Part shown: one piece after another, positions 1-8,009 of the stretch | How the letters are laid out: each line of letters begins with the position of its first letter | Numbering within the stretch: the first letter of the stretch is position 1 | Assembly: GCF_016924665.1 (NCBI RefSeq) | Contig: NZ_JAFFJT010000010.1 | Span: 147,047 to 211,046 of the forward strand | Direction of reading: 5' to 3' | Length of the DNA stretch: 64,000 nucleotides | Origin: Nocardioides sp. SYSU D00038 | GTDB lineage: Bacteria; Actinomycetota; Actinomycetes; Propionibacteriales; Nocardioidaceae | Notes under the pieces: generated by a model | Seen by the model: only the letters and a program-made list of their open reading frames with translations | The model's database searches: none | Told to the model about the DNA's origin: nothing | Program-made: the position numbers and the translations under genes

Positions 1-1
1 C

Positions 2-883
2 GTGGCCGGCCGCCTCCGGCGGGTGCCCGACCCCAGCCTGGCCCGGGTGGTGGCCCGTCCGCGCCGGGTCCGTCCGGGCGACGCCGCGCCGGTGGTGGCC
101 ACCGTGCTGCTGCTGGTGGTCGTCGCGCTGCCGGTGGTCTCGCTCGTCGTCGGGTCGCTGCGGCAGGGCGACCGGTGGACGCTCGACCACTACCGCGCCC
201 TCGCCGGGCGCGGCGCCGACGAGGCGCTCCTCCAGCCGGCGAGCGACGCGCTCCTGCTGTCACTGCGCACGGCCGTCGACGCCACCTGGATGTCGCTGGT
301 GCTCGGCACCCTGGTGGCGGTCGTGGTCTCCCGTCGCTCGCGCGGCCGGGCCGAACGGCGGTTGCGCGGCGTGCTCGACGGGTTCTTCATGCTCCCGCTG
401 GGGGTCTCGGCGGTGACCCTCGGCTTCGGCTTCCTGATCACGCTGGGCCGCCCGCCGCTGGAGCTGCGCGACTCGGCGCTGCTGGTGCCGGTCGCCCAGG
501 CGCTGGTGGCGCTGCCGCTCGTCGTGCGCACCCTGGCCCCGGTGCTGGCGTCGGTCGACGAGCGCCAGCGCCAGGCGGCCGCCTCGCTCGGGGCGGGTCC
601 GCTACGGGCCGCCCTCACCGTCGACCTGCCGGTGGTGTGGCGGCCGCTGCTCGCCGCAGCCGGCTTCGCGTTCGCCGTGTCGCTCGGCGAGTTCGGCGCC
701 ACGTCGTTCCTCGCCCGCGACGAGCGGCTCACCCTGCCGGTCGCCATCTACCGGCTCATCGGCCACCCGGGCGCCGCCAACTACGGCATGGCGCTCGCGG
801 CCTCCGTCGTCCTGGCCGCCACCACGGCCGTCGTCATGCTCGCGGTCGAGCGGCTGCGGGTCCCGTCGTTGGGAGCGTTCTGA
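2..883 (+). CDS. ABC transporter permease, probably 5'-truncated by the window edge
   Basis: Inner-membrane permease of an ABC importer, most like the C-terminal half of ThiP/FbpB-type permeases for thiamine or ferric iron. The readable 293 residues hold about six hydrophobic segments. An EAA-type coupling loop is seen near residue 198 (AAASLGAGPLRAA), where the ATPase docks. The GTG at the window edge may be internal, because ThiP/FbpB proteins are about 500 residues with two such halves. The stop overlaps the next ATG (TGATG), so permease and ATPase are translationally coupled. No substrate-binding protein is visible inside the window, so the substrate is not determined. Confidence 0.8.
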   Translation: MAGRLRRVPDPSLARVVARPRRVRPGDAAPVVATVLLLVVVALPVVSLVVGSLRQGDRWTLDHYRALAGRGADEALLQPASDALLLSLRTAVDATWMSLVLGTLVAVVVSRRSRGRAERRLRGVLDGFFMLPLGVSAVTLGFGFLITLGRPPLELRDSALLVPVAQALVALPLVVRTLAPVLASVDERQRQAAASLGAGPLRAALTVDLPVVWRPLLAAAGFAFAVSLGEFGATSFLARDERLTLPVAIYRLIGHPGAANYGMALAASVVLAATTAVVMLAVERLRVPSLGAF

Positions 884-1899
884 TGCTCGGTGTCGACCAC
901 GTCGACGTGGACTACGACGGCGTCCCCGCCGTCGTCGACGTCTCGCTCGACCTGCCCGACGGCCTGGTGCTCGCCGTGCTGGGCCCGTCCGGCTCGGGCA
1001 AGTCCACGCTGCTGCGCGCGATCGCCGGACTCGAGCCGGTGCGGTCGGGACGCGTCACGTGGGACGGCGCCGACCTGGCCGGCACCCCCACGCACAAGCG
1101 CGGCTTCGCGCTGATGTTCCAGGACGGTCAGCTCTTCCAGCACCTCACGGTGGCCCGCAACGTCGCCTACCCGCTGCGGCTGCGCCGGGCCCGCGACACC
1201 GCCACCCGCGTGGCCGAGCTGCTGGAGCTGGTCGGGCTCTCCGGCTACGGCGACCGGCTGCCCGCGACCCTGTCCGGCGGCGAGCGGCAGCGGGTCGCGC
1301 TGGCGCGGTCGCTGGCCGTCGAGCCGCGGCTGCTGCTGCTCGACGAGCCGCTCTCGGCCCTCGACGCCGGCCTGCGCGAGCGGCTGGCCGGCGACCTGTC
1401 CCGGATCCTGCGCGCGGCCGGCACCACCGCGCTGATGGTCACCCACGACCACGAGGAGGCGTTCGCGGTGGCCGACCGGATCGCTGTGATGCGCGACGGT
1501 CGGCTGGTGCAGCACGGCGACATCGACGCCGTCTGGCGTGCGCCGGTCGACGCCGCGACCGCGCTGTTCCTCGGCTACGCCTCGGTGCTCGAGGGCGGGG
1601 CCGCGGCGCGGGTGCTCGCCGCCGCGGGACTGCCGGCGGCACCCGGGTCGGCCGTCGCCGTACGCCGCTCCGCGCTGGCGCTGGCCGAGCGCGGCCCGCT
1701 CGCCGCGACGGTGGTGTCGGCCCGCGCGACCCCCGAACAGGTGCGGCTGGTCGTCGACGTCGTCGGCGCCGGCGCGCTGGACGCGGTGGCTCCCCTCGAC
1801 CACCCGGCCGCGCCGGGCCAGGAGGTGCACCTGGTCGTGGACCGCACCCGGCTCGCCGTCCTCCCGGGTGCCGCCCGGGAGGACCTCTCCCTAGACTGA
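883..1899 (+). CDS. ABC transporter ATP-binding protein (thiamine/iron/spermidine-type)
   Basis: Nucleotide-binding subunit that powers the preceding permease. Seen in order: Walker A GPSGSGKST near residue 35, Q-loop in ALMFQDGQLF, signature LSGGERQRVALARSL, Walker B LLLLDEPLSALD and the switch histidine in VTHDHEEAF. The 338 residues include a C-terminal extension of about 100 residues past the ATPase core, in the place where a TOBE-like regulatory domain sits in FbpC/PotA relatives. The ATG at 883 overlaps the permease TGA. The family could import thiamine, iron or polyamines; the sequence alone does not choose. Confidence 0.88.
   Translation: MLGVDHVDVDYDGVPAVVDVSLDLPDGLVLAVLGPSGSGKSTLLRAIAGLEPVRSGRVTWDGADLAGTPTHKRGFALMFQDGQLFQHLTVARNVAYPLRLRRARDTATRVAELLELVGLSGYGDRLPATLSGGERQRVALARSLAVEPRLLLLDEPLSALDAGLRERLAGDLSRILRAAGTTALMVTHDHEEAFAVADRIAVMRDGRLVQHGDIDAVWRAPVDAATALFLGYASVLEGGAAARVLAAAGLPAAPGSAVAVRRSALALAERGPLAATVVSARATPEQVRLVVDVVGAGALDAVAPLDHPAAPGQEVHLVVDRTRLAVLPGAAREDLSLD
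1892..1897 (+). promoter_or_regulatory. Candidate leaderless -10 box (TAGACT)
   Basis: TAGACT lies 7 nt before the GTG at 1905, inside the end of the ATPase gene (its TAG is the stop codon region). This suggests the PAP2 gene has its own start of transcription at or next to its start codon. Confidence 0.45.
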
Positions 1900-1904
1900 C
1901 CCGC

Positions 1905-2954
1905 GTGTACCGCCGCGCCTACGCCCTCCTCGTGGGCAACGCCCTGCTCATGGGCGGGCTCGCGGTCGTCGCGGCGATCGTCCTCGACAAGCCCCTGGGC
2001 GACCCCGAGGGCAGCTTCCTCGGCCCGTCCTACATCCGGCTGCCGCTGCTGCTCTTCGGCGCGCTGCTGCTCGACATGCTGCCCCGGCTGGTGTGGCAGG
2101 CGCGGCTGAACCCCAAGCGGATGCCCACGGTCGTCCGCGAGCGGTTGCGCAGCCACTGGAGCCGCGAGCGGATGACGCTGGTCGCGCTCGGGATCATCTG
2201 CTTCTACATCGTCTACGTGTCGTACCGGAACCTGAAGTCGTTCCTGCCCTCGATCATGGGCGACACCAAGTACGACCGCGAGCTGCACCTGCTCGACAAG
2301 GCGCTGTTCTTCGGGCACGAGCCGGCCACGATCATCCACTCGATGCTCGGCACCAACATCTCGGCCCACGTGCTCAGCTACATCTACCTGTGGTTCCTGC
2401 CGATGGTGCCGCTCGGCGTCACCGCCTGGCTGGTGTGGTCGCGCAACATGAGCTTCGGCTACTGGTTCGTGACCTCGCAGTGCGTGGCCTGGACCCTCGG
2501 CACGCTCTCCTACTACGCGCTGCCGACACTCGGCCCGGGCTTCCGCTACGTCGAGCTCTACACCGACCTGACCTACACCCCCACCAGCCGGCTGATGGAC
2601 TCCCTCGCAGAGGACAGACACACGGTGCTCCACGGGAGCGTCGAGGGAGCCATGCAGACCGTTGCGGGGTTCGCGAGCCTGCACACGGCGATCACGCTGC
2701 TGCTCGCGCTGATGGTGCAGTACACGATCCGCAACCGCGCGGCCCGGATCGCCTGCTGGGTCAACTTCGGGCTGACGATCATCGCCACCATCTACTTCGG
2801 CTGGCACTACCTCGCCGACGACCTCGCCGGCATCGTGATCGCCCTGGTCGCCTTCTACGTCGGCGGCATCGCCAGCGGCCAGAAGTTCGAGCGCAAGGGC
2901 ACCGCCTCGCACCCGACGACCACCACCTCCGCCGTACCCGTCCTGCGCGACTGA
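1905..2954 (+). CDS. PAP2-superfamily membrane phosphatase (Aur1/Ipt1-like)
   Basis: Integral membrane phosphatase or phosphotransferase acting on lipid phosphates or phosphoinositol-type head groups. The 349-residue protein has about six hydrophobic segments. The PAP2 signature histidines appear in FASLHTAITLLLAL and in FGWHYLADDLAG, the phosphatase C2/C3 motifs of the PAP2_3 (inositolphosphotransferase-like) family. The start is GTG 1905, 5 nt after the previous stop; the longer upstream reading in this frame is a shadow of the ATPase gene. Related actinobacterial proteins are mostly uncharacterised, so the substrate is open (phosphatidylinositol, decaprenyl phosphate or another polyprenyl phosphate). 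Confidence 0.8.
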   Translation: MYRRAYALLVGNALLMGGLAVVAAIVLDKPLGDPEGSFLGPSYIRLPLLLFGALLLDMLPRLVWQARLNPKRMPTVVRERLRSHWSRERMTLVALGIICFYIVYVSYRNLKSFLPSIMGDTKYDRELHLLDKALFFGHEPATIIHSMLGTNISAHVLSYIYLWFLPMVPLGVTAWLVWSRNMSFGYWFVTSQCVAWTLGTLSYYALPTLGPGFRYVELYTDLTYTPTSRLMDSLAEDRHTVLHGSVEGAMQTVAGFASLHTAITLLLALMVQYTIRNRAARIACWVNFGLTIIATIYFGWHYLADDLAGIVIALVAFYVGGIASGQKFERKGTASHPTTTTSAVPVLRD

Positions 2955-2961
2955 CCGCCCG

Positions 2962-3228
2962 CAGGTCGAGGAGGGACGAAGTCCCTCGTTGCCCGGCGAG
3001 ACCCGAGCCGTTCCCGTTCCCACCGGAGGACGTCCGGGTGCGGGGTTCTCGACGGCGGCGTGCCTGCGCTGGTCGAGGTGCGAGGAGCCCTGGCGACGAG
3101 CCTCGAGACCCGGTGAGGCGCGAGCCCTCCCGTTCCCACTGGAGGGCGTTCGGCCGGCGGGGGTTTCGAGGTTCGCTTCGCTCGCACCTCAACCAGCGCC
3201 GGTGGTCGCTCCTCGCTGCTCGACCGCC
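2962..3228. repeat. Modular palindromic repeat cluster, locus A
   Basis: Most of the 383-nt gap between the PAP2 and NlpC genes. It holds a diverged unit (about 2962-3055), a full unit (3066-3198) bounded by inverted ends GCGCTGGTCGAGGTGCGA and TCGCACCTCAACCAGCGC, and a fragment (3199-3228) ending CTGCTCGACC. The core of the full unit is CTCGAGACCCGGTGAG...CCCTCCCGT...GGAGGGCGTTCGG...GGGGGTTTCGAGG, shared with loci B and D. Open reading frames crossing it are artefacts of the repeat. Confidence 0.75.
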
Positions 3229-3324
3229 GATTCTCGAGAATGACATCGTTGTGATTCGCAAGCCGACACGCCGGGGACTGGTGAGAAATCTGAGGATTTT
3301 GTGGCATTTGGGGCGAATGTGACT

Positions 3325-3330
3325 TAGGTT
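3325..3330 (+). promoter_or_regulatory. Leaderless -10 box (TAGGTT) of the NlpC/P60 gene
   Basis: TAGGTT 7 nt before GTG 3338. The 90 bases upstream are much more AT-rich than the rest of the window (for example around 3283-3310), which fits a true promoter placed after the repeat cluster. Confidence 0.55.
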
Positions 3331-3337
3331 CGTCCGC

Positions 3338-4684
3338 GTGCCTCTTCCCCGCACCGTCCTTCGCCTGCCCGTGACCGGCCGTCGCGCCGCCGTCGCCGTG
3401 GCCGCGCTGAGCCTGGTCGCCGGCGGTGTCGCCGGCACCGCGCAGCTGGCCGCCGCCGACCCCGGCAGCGACGCGCCGACCGCGCAGGACGTGCGGGACG
3501 CGCGGCAGGACGTGCGCGACCGCAAGGACGACGTCGCGTCGGTGCAGGCCGCACTGAGCGCGGCGACCGCCCGGCTCCAGGCCGCCCAGGTCGAGGCCGG
3601 CCGGGCGGCGGAGGCCTACAACGGCGCCCGCTACGCCGCGCAGCAGGCCCGCCGCGAGGCGAAGCGTGCCGAGCGGGCTGCGGCCGCGGCCGACCGGGCC
3701 CTGGCGACCCAGCGCGAGCTGTACGCCGACGCGGTGGTGCAGAGCTACCAGATGTCCCCGAGCCTGGGCGCGCTCGGCGCGATCGGGCAGGCCGACGGCG
3801 TCGAGGAGGTCATGGGGCGGCTCGCCAGCGTCGACAACGCCCAAGCCGCCCTCGACGCGCGGCACACGGAGTTCACCCAGGCCTCCGAGGCGGCCGAGAC
3901 CGCGGCCGACCAGGCCGTCGCGGCCCGCGAGAAGGCCGGCCGCACCGAGGCGGCGACGCGCAGCAAGCGCGACGCGGCGATGTCGGCCGCGGCCGCCGCC
4001 GAGGCCGAGGCCGGCGCGGTCGCCGCCGAGCGCGACCGGCTGGTGGCCGACCTGGCCCGCCTGCAGGGCGTCAGCGTCGAGCTGGCCGAGCAGCGTCAGG
4101 AGGCCCTCGAGCAGGCCGCCCAGCAGGCCGCCGCCCAGGAGGCCGCCCAGGAGGCCGCCGAGCAGGCCGCGCAGGAGCAGCAGGACCAGCCCGCCGGGCC
4201 GACCGGCGCCGCCGAGGAGCCCGTCGAGCAGCCCATCGAGGAGCCGACCGAGGAGCCGGCGGACGAGCCGGCCGCCGAGGAGCCCGCCGAGCCCGCCGAC
4301 CCGACCCCGCCCGCCCCCGGCGGCGGTGCGTCGGCCGCCATCGCCTTCGCCCGCGCCCAGCTCGGCGAGCCCTACAAGTGGGCCGCTGCCGGTCCCGGCG
4401 CCTGGGACTGCTCGGGCCTGACCATGGCCGCGTGGCGCGCCGGCGGGAAGTCGCTGCCCCATTACTCGGTCGCCCAGTACGAGCAGTCGACCCCGATCTC
4501 CAAGTCGCAGCTGCGCCCCGGTGACCTGTTGTTCTGGGGCGACTCGGGCCGGCCGTCCTCGATCTACCACGTCGCGCTCTACGTCGGCGGCGACAGGATG
4601 ATCCACGCGCCCCGGCCGGGCCGCGGCGTCGAGGAGGTCTCGATGTACTACTGGATCACACCCAACTTCTTCGCCCGTCCCTGA
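3338..4684 (+). CDS. Secreted NlpC/P60 peptidoglycan endopeptidase with coiled-coil N-terminus
   Basis: Cell-wall hydrolase that cuts peptide bonds in peptidoglycan stems, RipA-like in architecture. The N-terminus has basic residues then a hydrophobic stretch ending in QLAAADPG (signal peptide). Residues about 45-290 are Ala/Glu/Arg-rich coiled coil, followed by an acidic Pro/Glu linker (EEPTEEPADEPAAEEPAEP) and a C-terminal NlpC/P60 domain from about residue 330. The catalytic triad is readable as Cys358 (WDCSGL), His411 (YHVALY) and His423 (MIHAP). At 448 residues it is of normal length. In this family the coiled coil can hold the enzyme inactive until a partner at the division site releases it. 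Confidence 0.88.
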   Translation: MPLPRTVLRLPVTGRRAAVAVAALSLVAGGVAGTAQLAAADPGSDAPTAQDVRDARQDVRDRKDDVASVQAALSAATARLQAAQVEAGRAAEAYNGARYAAQQARREAKRAERAAAAADRALATQRELYADAVVQSYQMSPSLGALGAIGQADGVEEVMGRLASVDNAQAALDARHTEFTQASEAAETAADQAVAAREKAGRTEAATRSKRDAAMSAAAAAEAEAGAVAAERDRLVADLARLQGVSVELAEQRQEALEQAAQQAAAQEAAQEAAEQAAQEQQDQPAGPTGAAEEPVEQPIEEPTEEPADEPAAEEPAEPADPTPPAPGGGASAAIAFARAQLGEPYKWAAAGPGAWDCSGLTMAAWRAGGKSLPHYSVAQYEQSTPISKSQLRPGDLLFWGDSGRPSSIYHVALYVGGDRMIHAPRPGRGVEEVSMYYWITPNFFARP

Positions 4685-4732
4685 GGCGTCGGCCCACCCC
4701 CACGTGCGGTGACCGCGGCGGCGTACCGCCAG

Positions 4733-4738
4733 TAGGTT
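4733..4738 (+). promoter_or_regulatory. Leaderless -10 box (TAGGTT) of the acyl-CoA oxidase gene
   Basis: TAGGTT, 7 nt, then ATG 4746. No Shine-Dalgarno sequence precedes this ATG. Confidence 0.5.
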
Positions 4739-4745
4739 TGTCGCC

Positions 4746-6728
4746 ATGGCCACCGAGACCAGCGCCCCCGAGACCAGCGTCCCCGAGGCCGCCGCGCCCG
4801 GCACCTACGTGCAGCCGACGATCGACGTGCCGGCGCTGACCGCGCTGCTCGACGGTCGCTACGCCGACGTGCGCCAGCTGGTGCGCACCAACCTCGTCGA
4901 CTACGCCTCGATCCTCGAGGAGGCCGAGACGCTCTCGCAGGCGGAGTTCCGCGAGCGGGTCAAGGAGGTCGTGGTCGAGATGGCCGCGACCGGCCAGACG
5001 GGCATGGGCTTCCCCGAGCAGTACGGCGGCGGTGGCGACATCGGTGCCTCGCTCGCGGCGTTCGAGACGCTGGCCTTCGGCGACCTGTCGGTGCTGGTCA
5101 AGGTGGGCGTACAGTTCGGCCTGTTCGGCGGCGCGATCCTCCAGCTCGGCACCCAGCGGCACCACGACGCCTACCTGGCGGACCTCGTGACCGGCTCGGT
5201 GATGGGCTGCTTCGCGATGACCGAGACCGGCCACGGCTCCAACGTCCAGGCGCTCGGCACGGTCGCGACGTACGACGCCGCGAGCCAGGAGTTCGTGATC
5301 ACCACGACCCGCGACGACGCCAGCAAGGACTACATCGGCAACGCCGCCCAGCACGCCGAGCTCGCCGTGGTCTTCGCGCAGCTCGAGGTGGCGGGGGAGT
5401 CGCACGGCGTGCACGCGTTCGTGGTGCCGATCCGGGTCGACGGCGAGCCCGCCCCTGGCGTGCGGATCGCCGACGACGGCCTCAAGATGGGCCTCAACGG
5501 CGTCGACAACGGCAAGCTCTGGTTCGACGGCGTGCGGGTGCCGCGCACCGCGCTGCTCAACCGGTTCGCCGACGTGACGCCCGAGGGCGTCTACGAGAGC
5601 GCGATCGACAACCCCAACCGCCGGTTCTTCACCATGCTCGGCACCCTGGTGCAGGGCCGGGTCTGCGTCGGCGGCGCCGGCATCAACGCCGCCAAGGTGG
5701 CGCTCACGATCGCCGTCCGCTACGCGCTGCGGCGCCGCCAGTTCGAGGCCACGTCGGACGACGAGGAGGAGCTGCTGCTCGACTACGGCCAGCACCAGCG
5801 CCGGCTGTTCCCGCTGCTGGCCCGGACCTACGCGCTCCACTTCGCCCAGGAGGTCGTGGCCGCGCAGTGCCACGACGTGTTCAGCGGCGCGGTGAGCGAC
5901 GAGAAGGTGCGCCGCGAGCTCGAGTCGCGGGCAGCCGGCACCAAGGCGCTCGGCACCTGGCACGCCACCCGGGCGATCCAGGAGAGCCGCGAGGCGTGCG
6001 GCGGCGCCGGCTACCTCGCGGTCAACCGGTTCGCCGCGCTCAAGGCCGACACCGACGTCTTCACGACGTTCGAGGGCGACAACACCGTGCTGCTGCAGCT
6101 GGTGGCCAAGGGTCTGCTCACCGACTACTCCAGCGAGTTCGAGGACCTCGACCAGTTCGGCATGGTCCGCTTCGTCGCCAGCCTGGCCGTCGACACCGTG
6201 ATCGAGCGGACCTCGGTGCACAAGCTGCTGGAGCGGGTCCGCGACCTCATGCCCGGCGGGGACGACTGGGACCAGGAGGCCGGGCTGCTCGACCCGGCCT
6301 ACCAGCTCGCGATGCTGCGCTACCGCGAGGAGCACATGCTCGCCGGCGTGGCCCGGCGCCTCAAGCGCGGCATCGACCAGGACATGAACCCCGGCACGGT
6401 GTTCTCGCAGGTGCAGGACCACGTGATCGCGGCCGCCCGCGCCCACGTCGAGCGCCTGGTGCTCGAGGCGTTCGTCGAGAAGACCGCGGCGCTGCCCGAC
6501 GGCGACCTCAAGGTCGCGCTCAACCTGCTGTGCGACCTCCACGCGCTGTGCACCATCGAGGCCGACCGCGCCTGGTTCATGGAGCACGGCCGGCTCACCG
6601 TCCAGCGCTCCAAGTCGATCAGCCGCGAGATCAACGAGCTGTGCCGCAAGATCCGCCCGCTCGCCCGGGAGTACGTCGACGGGTTCGGCGTGCCCGAGGC
6701 GATGCTCCGCTCGCCCGAGCTGATCTGA
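4746..6728 (+). CDS. Acyl-CoA oxidase/dehydrogenase family flavoprotein (660 aa)
   Basis: FAD enzyme that oxidises acyl-CoA to trans-2-enoyl-CoA, the first step of beta-oxidation. Its length (660) and the segment CFAMTETGHGSNVQALGTVATYD near residue 155 are those of peroxisomal-type acyl-CoA oxidases rather than the roughly 380-residue dehydrogenases. The later segment DVFTTFEGDNTVLLQLVAKGLL (about 435) is another oxidase hallmark. The N-terminal 25 residues are Ala/Pro/Thr-rich and probably unstructured. Whether oxygen or an electron-transfer flavoprotein takes the electrons is not settled by sequence. The next gene overlaps its stop by 3 nt. Confidence 0.85.
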   Translation: MATETSAPETSVPEAAAPGTYVQPTIDVPALTALLDGRYADVRQLVRTNLVDYASILEEAETLSQAEFRERVKEVVVEMAATGQTGMGFPEQYGGGGDIGASLAAFETLAFGDLSVLVKVGVQFGLFGGAILQLGTQRHHDAYLADLVTGSVMGCFAMTETGHGSNVQALGTVATYDAASQEFVITTTRDDASKDYIGNAAQHAELAVVFAQLEVAGESHGVHAFVVPIRVDGEPAPGVRIADDGLKMGLNGVDNGKLWFDGVRVPRTALLNRFADVTPEGVYESAIDNPNRRFFTMLGTLVQGRVCVGGAGINAAKVALTIAVRYALRRRQFEATSDDEEELLLDYGQHQRRLFPLLARTYALHFAQEVVAAQCHDVFSGAVSDEKVRRELESRAAGTKALGTWHATRAIQESREACGGAGYLAVNRFAALKADTDVFTTFEGDNTVLLQLVAKGLLTDYSSEFEDLDQFGMVRFVASLAVDTVIERTSVHKLLERVRDLMPGGDDWDQEAGLLDPAYQLAMLRYREEHMLAGVARRLKRGIDQDMNPGTVFSQVQDHVIAAARAHVERLVLEAFVEKTAALPDGDLKVALNLLCDLHALCTIEADRAWFMEHGRLTVQRSKSISREINELCRKIRPLAREYVDGFGVPEAMLRSPELI

Positions 6729-7393
6729 TGAGGGTGCCCGGACTCGGAGGCTGGTCCGACGACCCGCTCTGGGCGTCGTTCTACGACTGGACCGTCGAGC
6801 ACCCGCGGGCGGGAGGCGCGCTCTGGCGGGCCGGGATCAACAGCGACCTGCGCCTGCTCTACCGCGCCGCCGACGAGATCGGGCGGCAGCCGGCCGGGGC
6901 CCGGGTGCTCGACGTGCCCTGCGGCGGCGGGGTCGCCCTGCGCGGGCTGCGGCCCGGCCAGGGGGTCGACTACGTCGCCGCCGACATCGCCCCGGAGATG
7001 CTCGACCGCACCACCGCGGCCGCGCGCGACCGCGGGGTCGAGGACCAGGTCACCACCCGCCTCGCCGACGTGGGCGCCCTGCCCTTCGCCGACGACGAGT
7101 TCGACCTGGTGGTCTCGTTCACCGGCCTGCACTGCTTCCCCGACCCCGCGCTGGCGGTGGTCGAGATGCTGCGGGTGCTGCGTCCGGGCGGGGTCGTCAC
7201 CGGCAGCGCGCTGTTCAACGACACCGGCCTGCGCTTCGAGCCGCTGCGGCGGGTCGGCCGGCTCGCGGGTCTGCTCGGCCCGGGGTGCACCCGCGACGCC
7301 GTGCGGGCGTGGCTCGGGGTGCGCTGCGACGACGTCACGCTGACGACGAGCGGCGCGATCGGCTACTTCCGCGGCGTGAAGCGCGGCGGCTGA
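6728..7393 (+). CDS. Class I SAM-dependent methyltransferase
   Basis: Small-molecule or lipid methyltransferase of the Methyltransf_11/25 type, 221 residues. The SAM-binding glycine-rich loop is LDVPCGGGVALRGL near residue 60. The acidic residue that ends beta-2 lies in YVAADIAPEML, and post-II/III segments are seen in LPFADDEFDLVVSFTGLHCFPD. ATG 6728 shares its A with the stop of the acyl-CoA oxidase gene (TGATG), so the two are co-translated. The acceptor is unknown; a fatty-acyl or quinone-like substrate would fit the neighbour but is only a guess. Confidence 0.82.
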   Translation: MRVPGLGGWSDDPLWASFYDWTVEHPRAGGALWRAGINSDLRLLYRAADEIGRQPAGARVLDVPCGGGVALRGLRPGQGVDYVAADIAPEMLDRTTAAARDRGVEDQVTTRLADVGALPFADDEFDLVVSFTGLHCFPDPALAVVEMLRVLRPGGVVTGSALFNDTGLRFEPLRRVGRLAGLLGPGCTRDAVRAWLGVRCDDVTLTTSGAIGYFRGVKRGG

Positions 7394-7397
7394 CCGG

Positions 7398-7421
7398 CCT
7401 CAGTGGATGCCTCAGTGGATG
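7398..7421. repeat. 12-bp tandem duplication at the ppa stop codon
   Basis: CCTCAGTGGATG occurs twice back to back. On the minus strand each copy encodes Ile-His-stop, so the last codons and the stop of ppa are duplicated. Confidence 0.8.
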
Positions 7422-7912
7422 GCGCCGGGGTTCTCCTTGAGCCGCTCGAACGACGCGGCCACCTCGGCCTCCGCCTCGGTGCGGCCGACCCACTCGGCGC
7501 CCTCGACCGACTTGCCGGGCTCGAGGTCCTTGTAGACCTCGAAGAAGTGCTGGATCTCGAGCCGGTCGAACTTCGACACGTGGCTGATGTCGCGCAGGTG
7601 CTCCAGGCGCGGGTCGGTGGCCGGCACGCACAGCACCTTGTCGTCGCCGCCGGCCTCGTCGGTCATCCGGAACATGCCGATCGCACGGCACTTGATGAGG
7701 CAACCGGGGAAGGTGGGCTCCTGGAGGATCACCATCGCGTCGAGCGGGTCGCCGTCGAGGCCGAGGGTGTGCTCGATGTAGCCGTAGTCGGCGGGGTACT
7801 GCGTGGAGGTGAACAGGGTCCGGTCGAGGCGGATCCGACCCGACTCGTGGTCGACCTCGTACTTGTTGCGCTGACCCTTGGGGATCTCCACCAGCACGTC
7901 GAACTCCAGCAC
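7412..7912 (-). CDS. ppa: Inorganic pyrophosphatase
   Basis: Cytoplasmic family I pyrophosphatase, hydrolysing PPi to two phosphates and so driving biosynthesis. The sequence begins [21 protein letters not shown] and carries the metal-binding signature DGDPLDAMV and the DDKVL segment. The stop at 7412 is followed by a 12-bp duplicate. GTG 7912 gives 166 residues, with GGAGG 8 nt upstream, and matches the family N-terminus. The longer GTG at 7927 would place that ribosome-binding site inside the gene. It faces the methyltransferase gene convergently and is divergent from dacB, as in mycobacteria. Confidence 0.95.
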   Translation of the reverse strand: MLEFDVLVEIPKGQRNKYEVDHESGRIRLDRTLFTSTQYPADYGYIEHTLGLDGDPLDAMVILQEPTFPGCLIKCRAIGMFRMTDEAGGDDKVLCVPATDPRLEHLRDISHVSKFDRLEIQHFFEVYKDLEPGKSVEGAEWVGRTEAEAEVAASFERLKENPGAIH

Positions 7913-7971
7913 GTCCCTTGCCTCCACTCACGTCGACCGGCCCACGTCCGCGGGCCCGGGCCAGTGTCGCG

Positions 7972-7977
7972 CACAAT
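7972..7977 (+). promoter_or_regulatory. dacB: Candidate -10 box (CACAAT) for dacB
   Basis: CACAAT 32 nt before GTG 8010. The same hexamer precedes two other genes here (20223, 45728). This transcript would have a short leader carrying the AGGAG at 8000-8004. Confidence 0.35.
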
Positions 7978-8009
7978 GGGCCGGAGCGCGCAAACGGACA
8001 GGAGCACCG

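Noticed and set aside
3231..3337. Possible c-di-AMP (ydaO-type) riboswitch before the NlpC/P60 gene, suggested by GGGGCGAAT and the presence of disA in the window
   Set aside because: Only about 100 nt lie between repeat cluster A and the start codon, the rest of the conserved ydaO core and its closing stem were not found, and the -10 box sits 7 nt before the start, leaving no room for a leader RNA.
2855..4804. Long minus-strand open frame of 649 codons opposite the NlpC/P60 gene
   Set aside because: Shadow of high-GC coding on the other strand: Gly/Leu/Arg runs without domains, and it crosses repeat cluster A.
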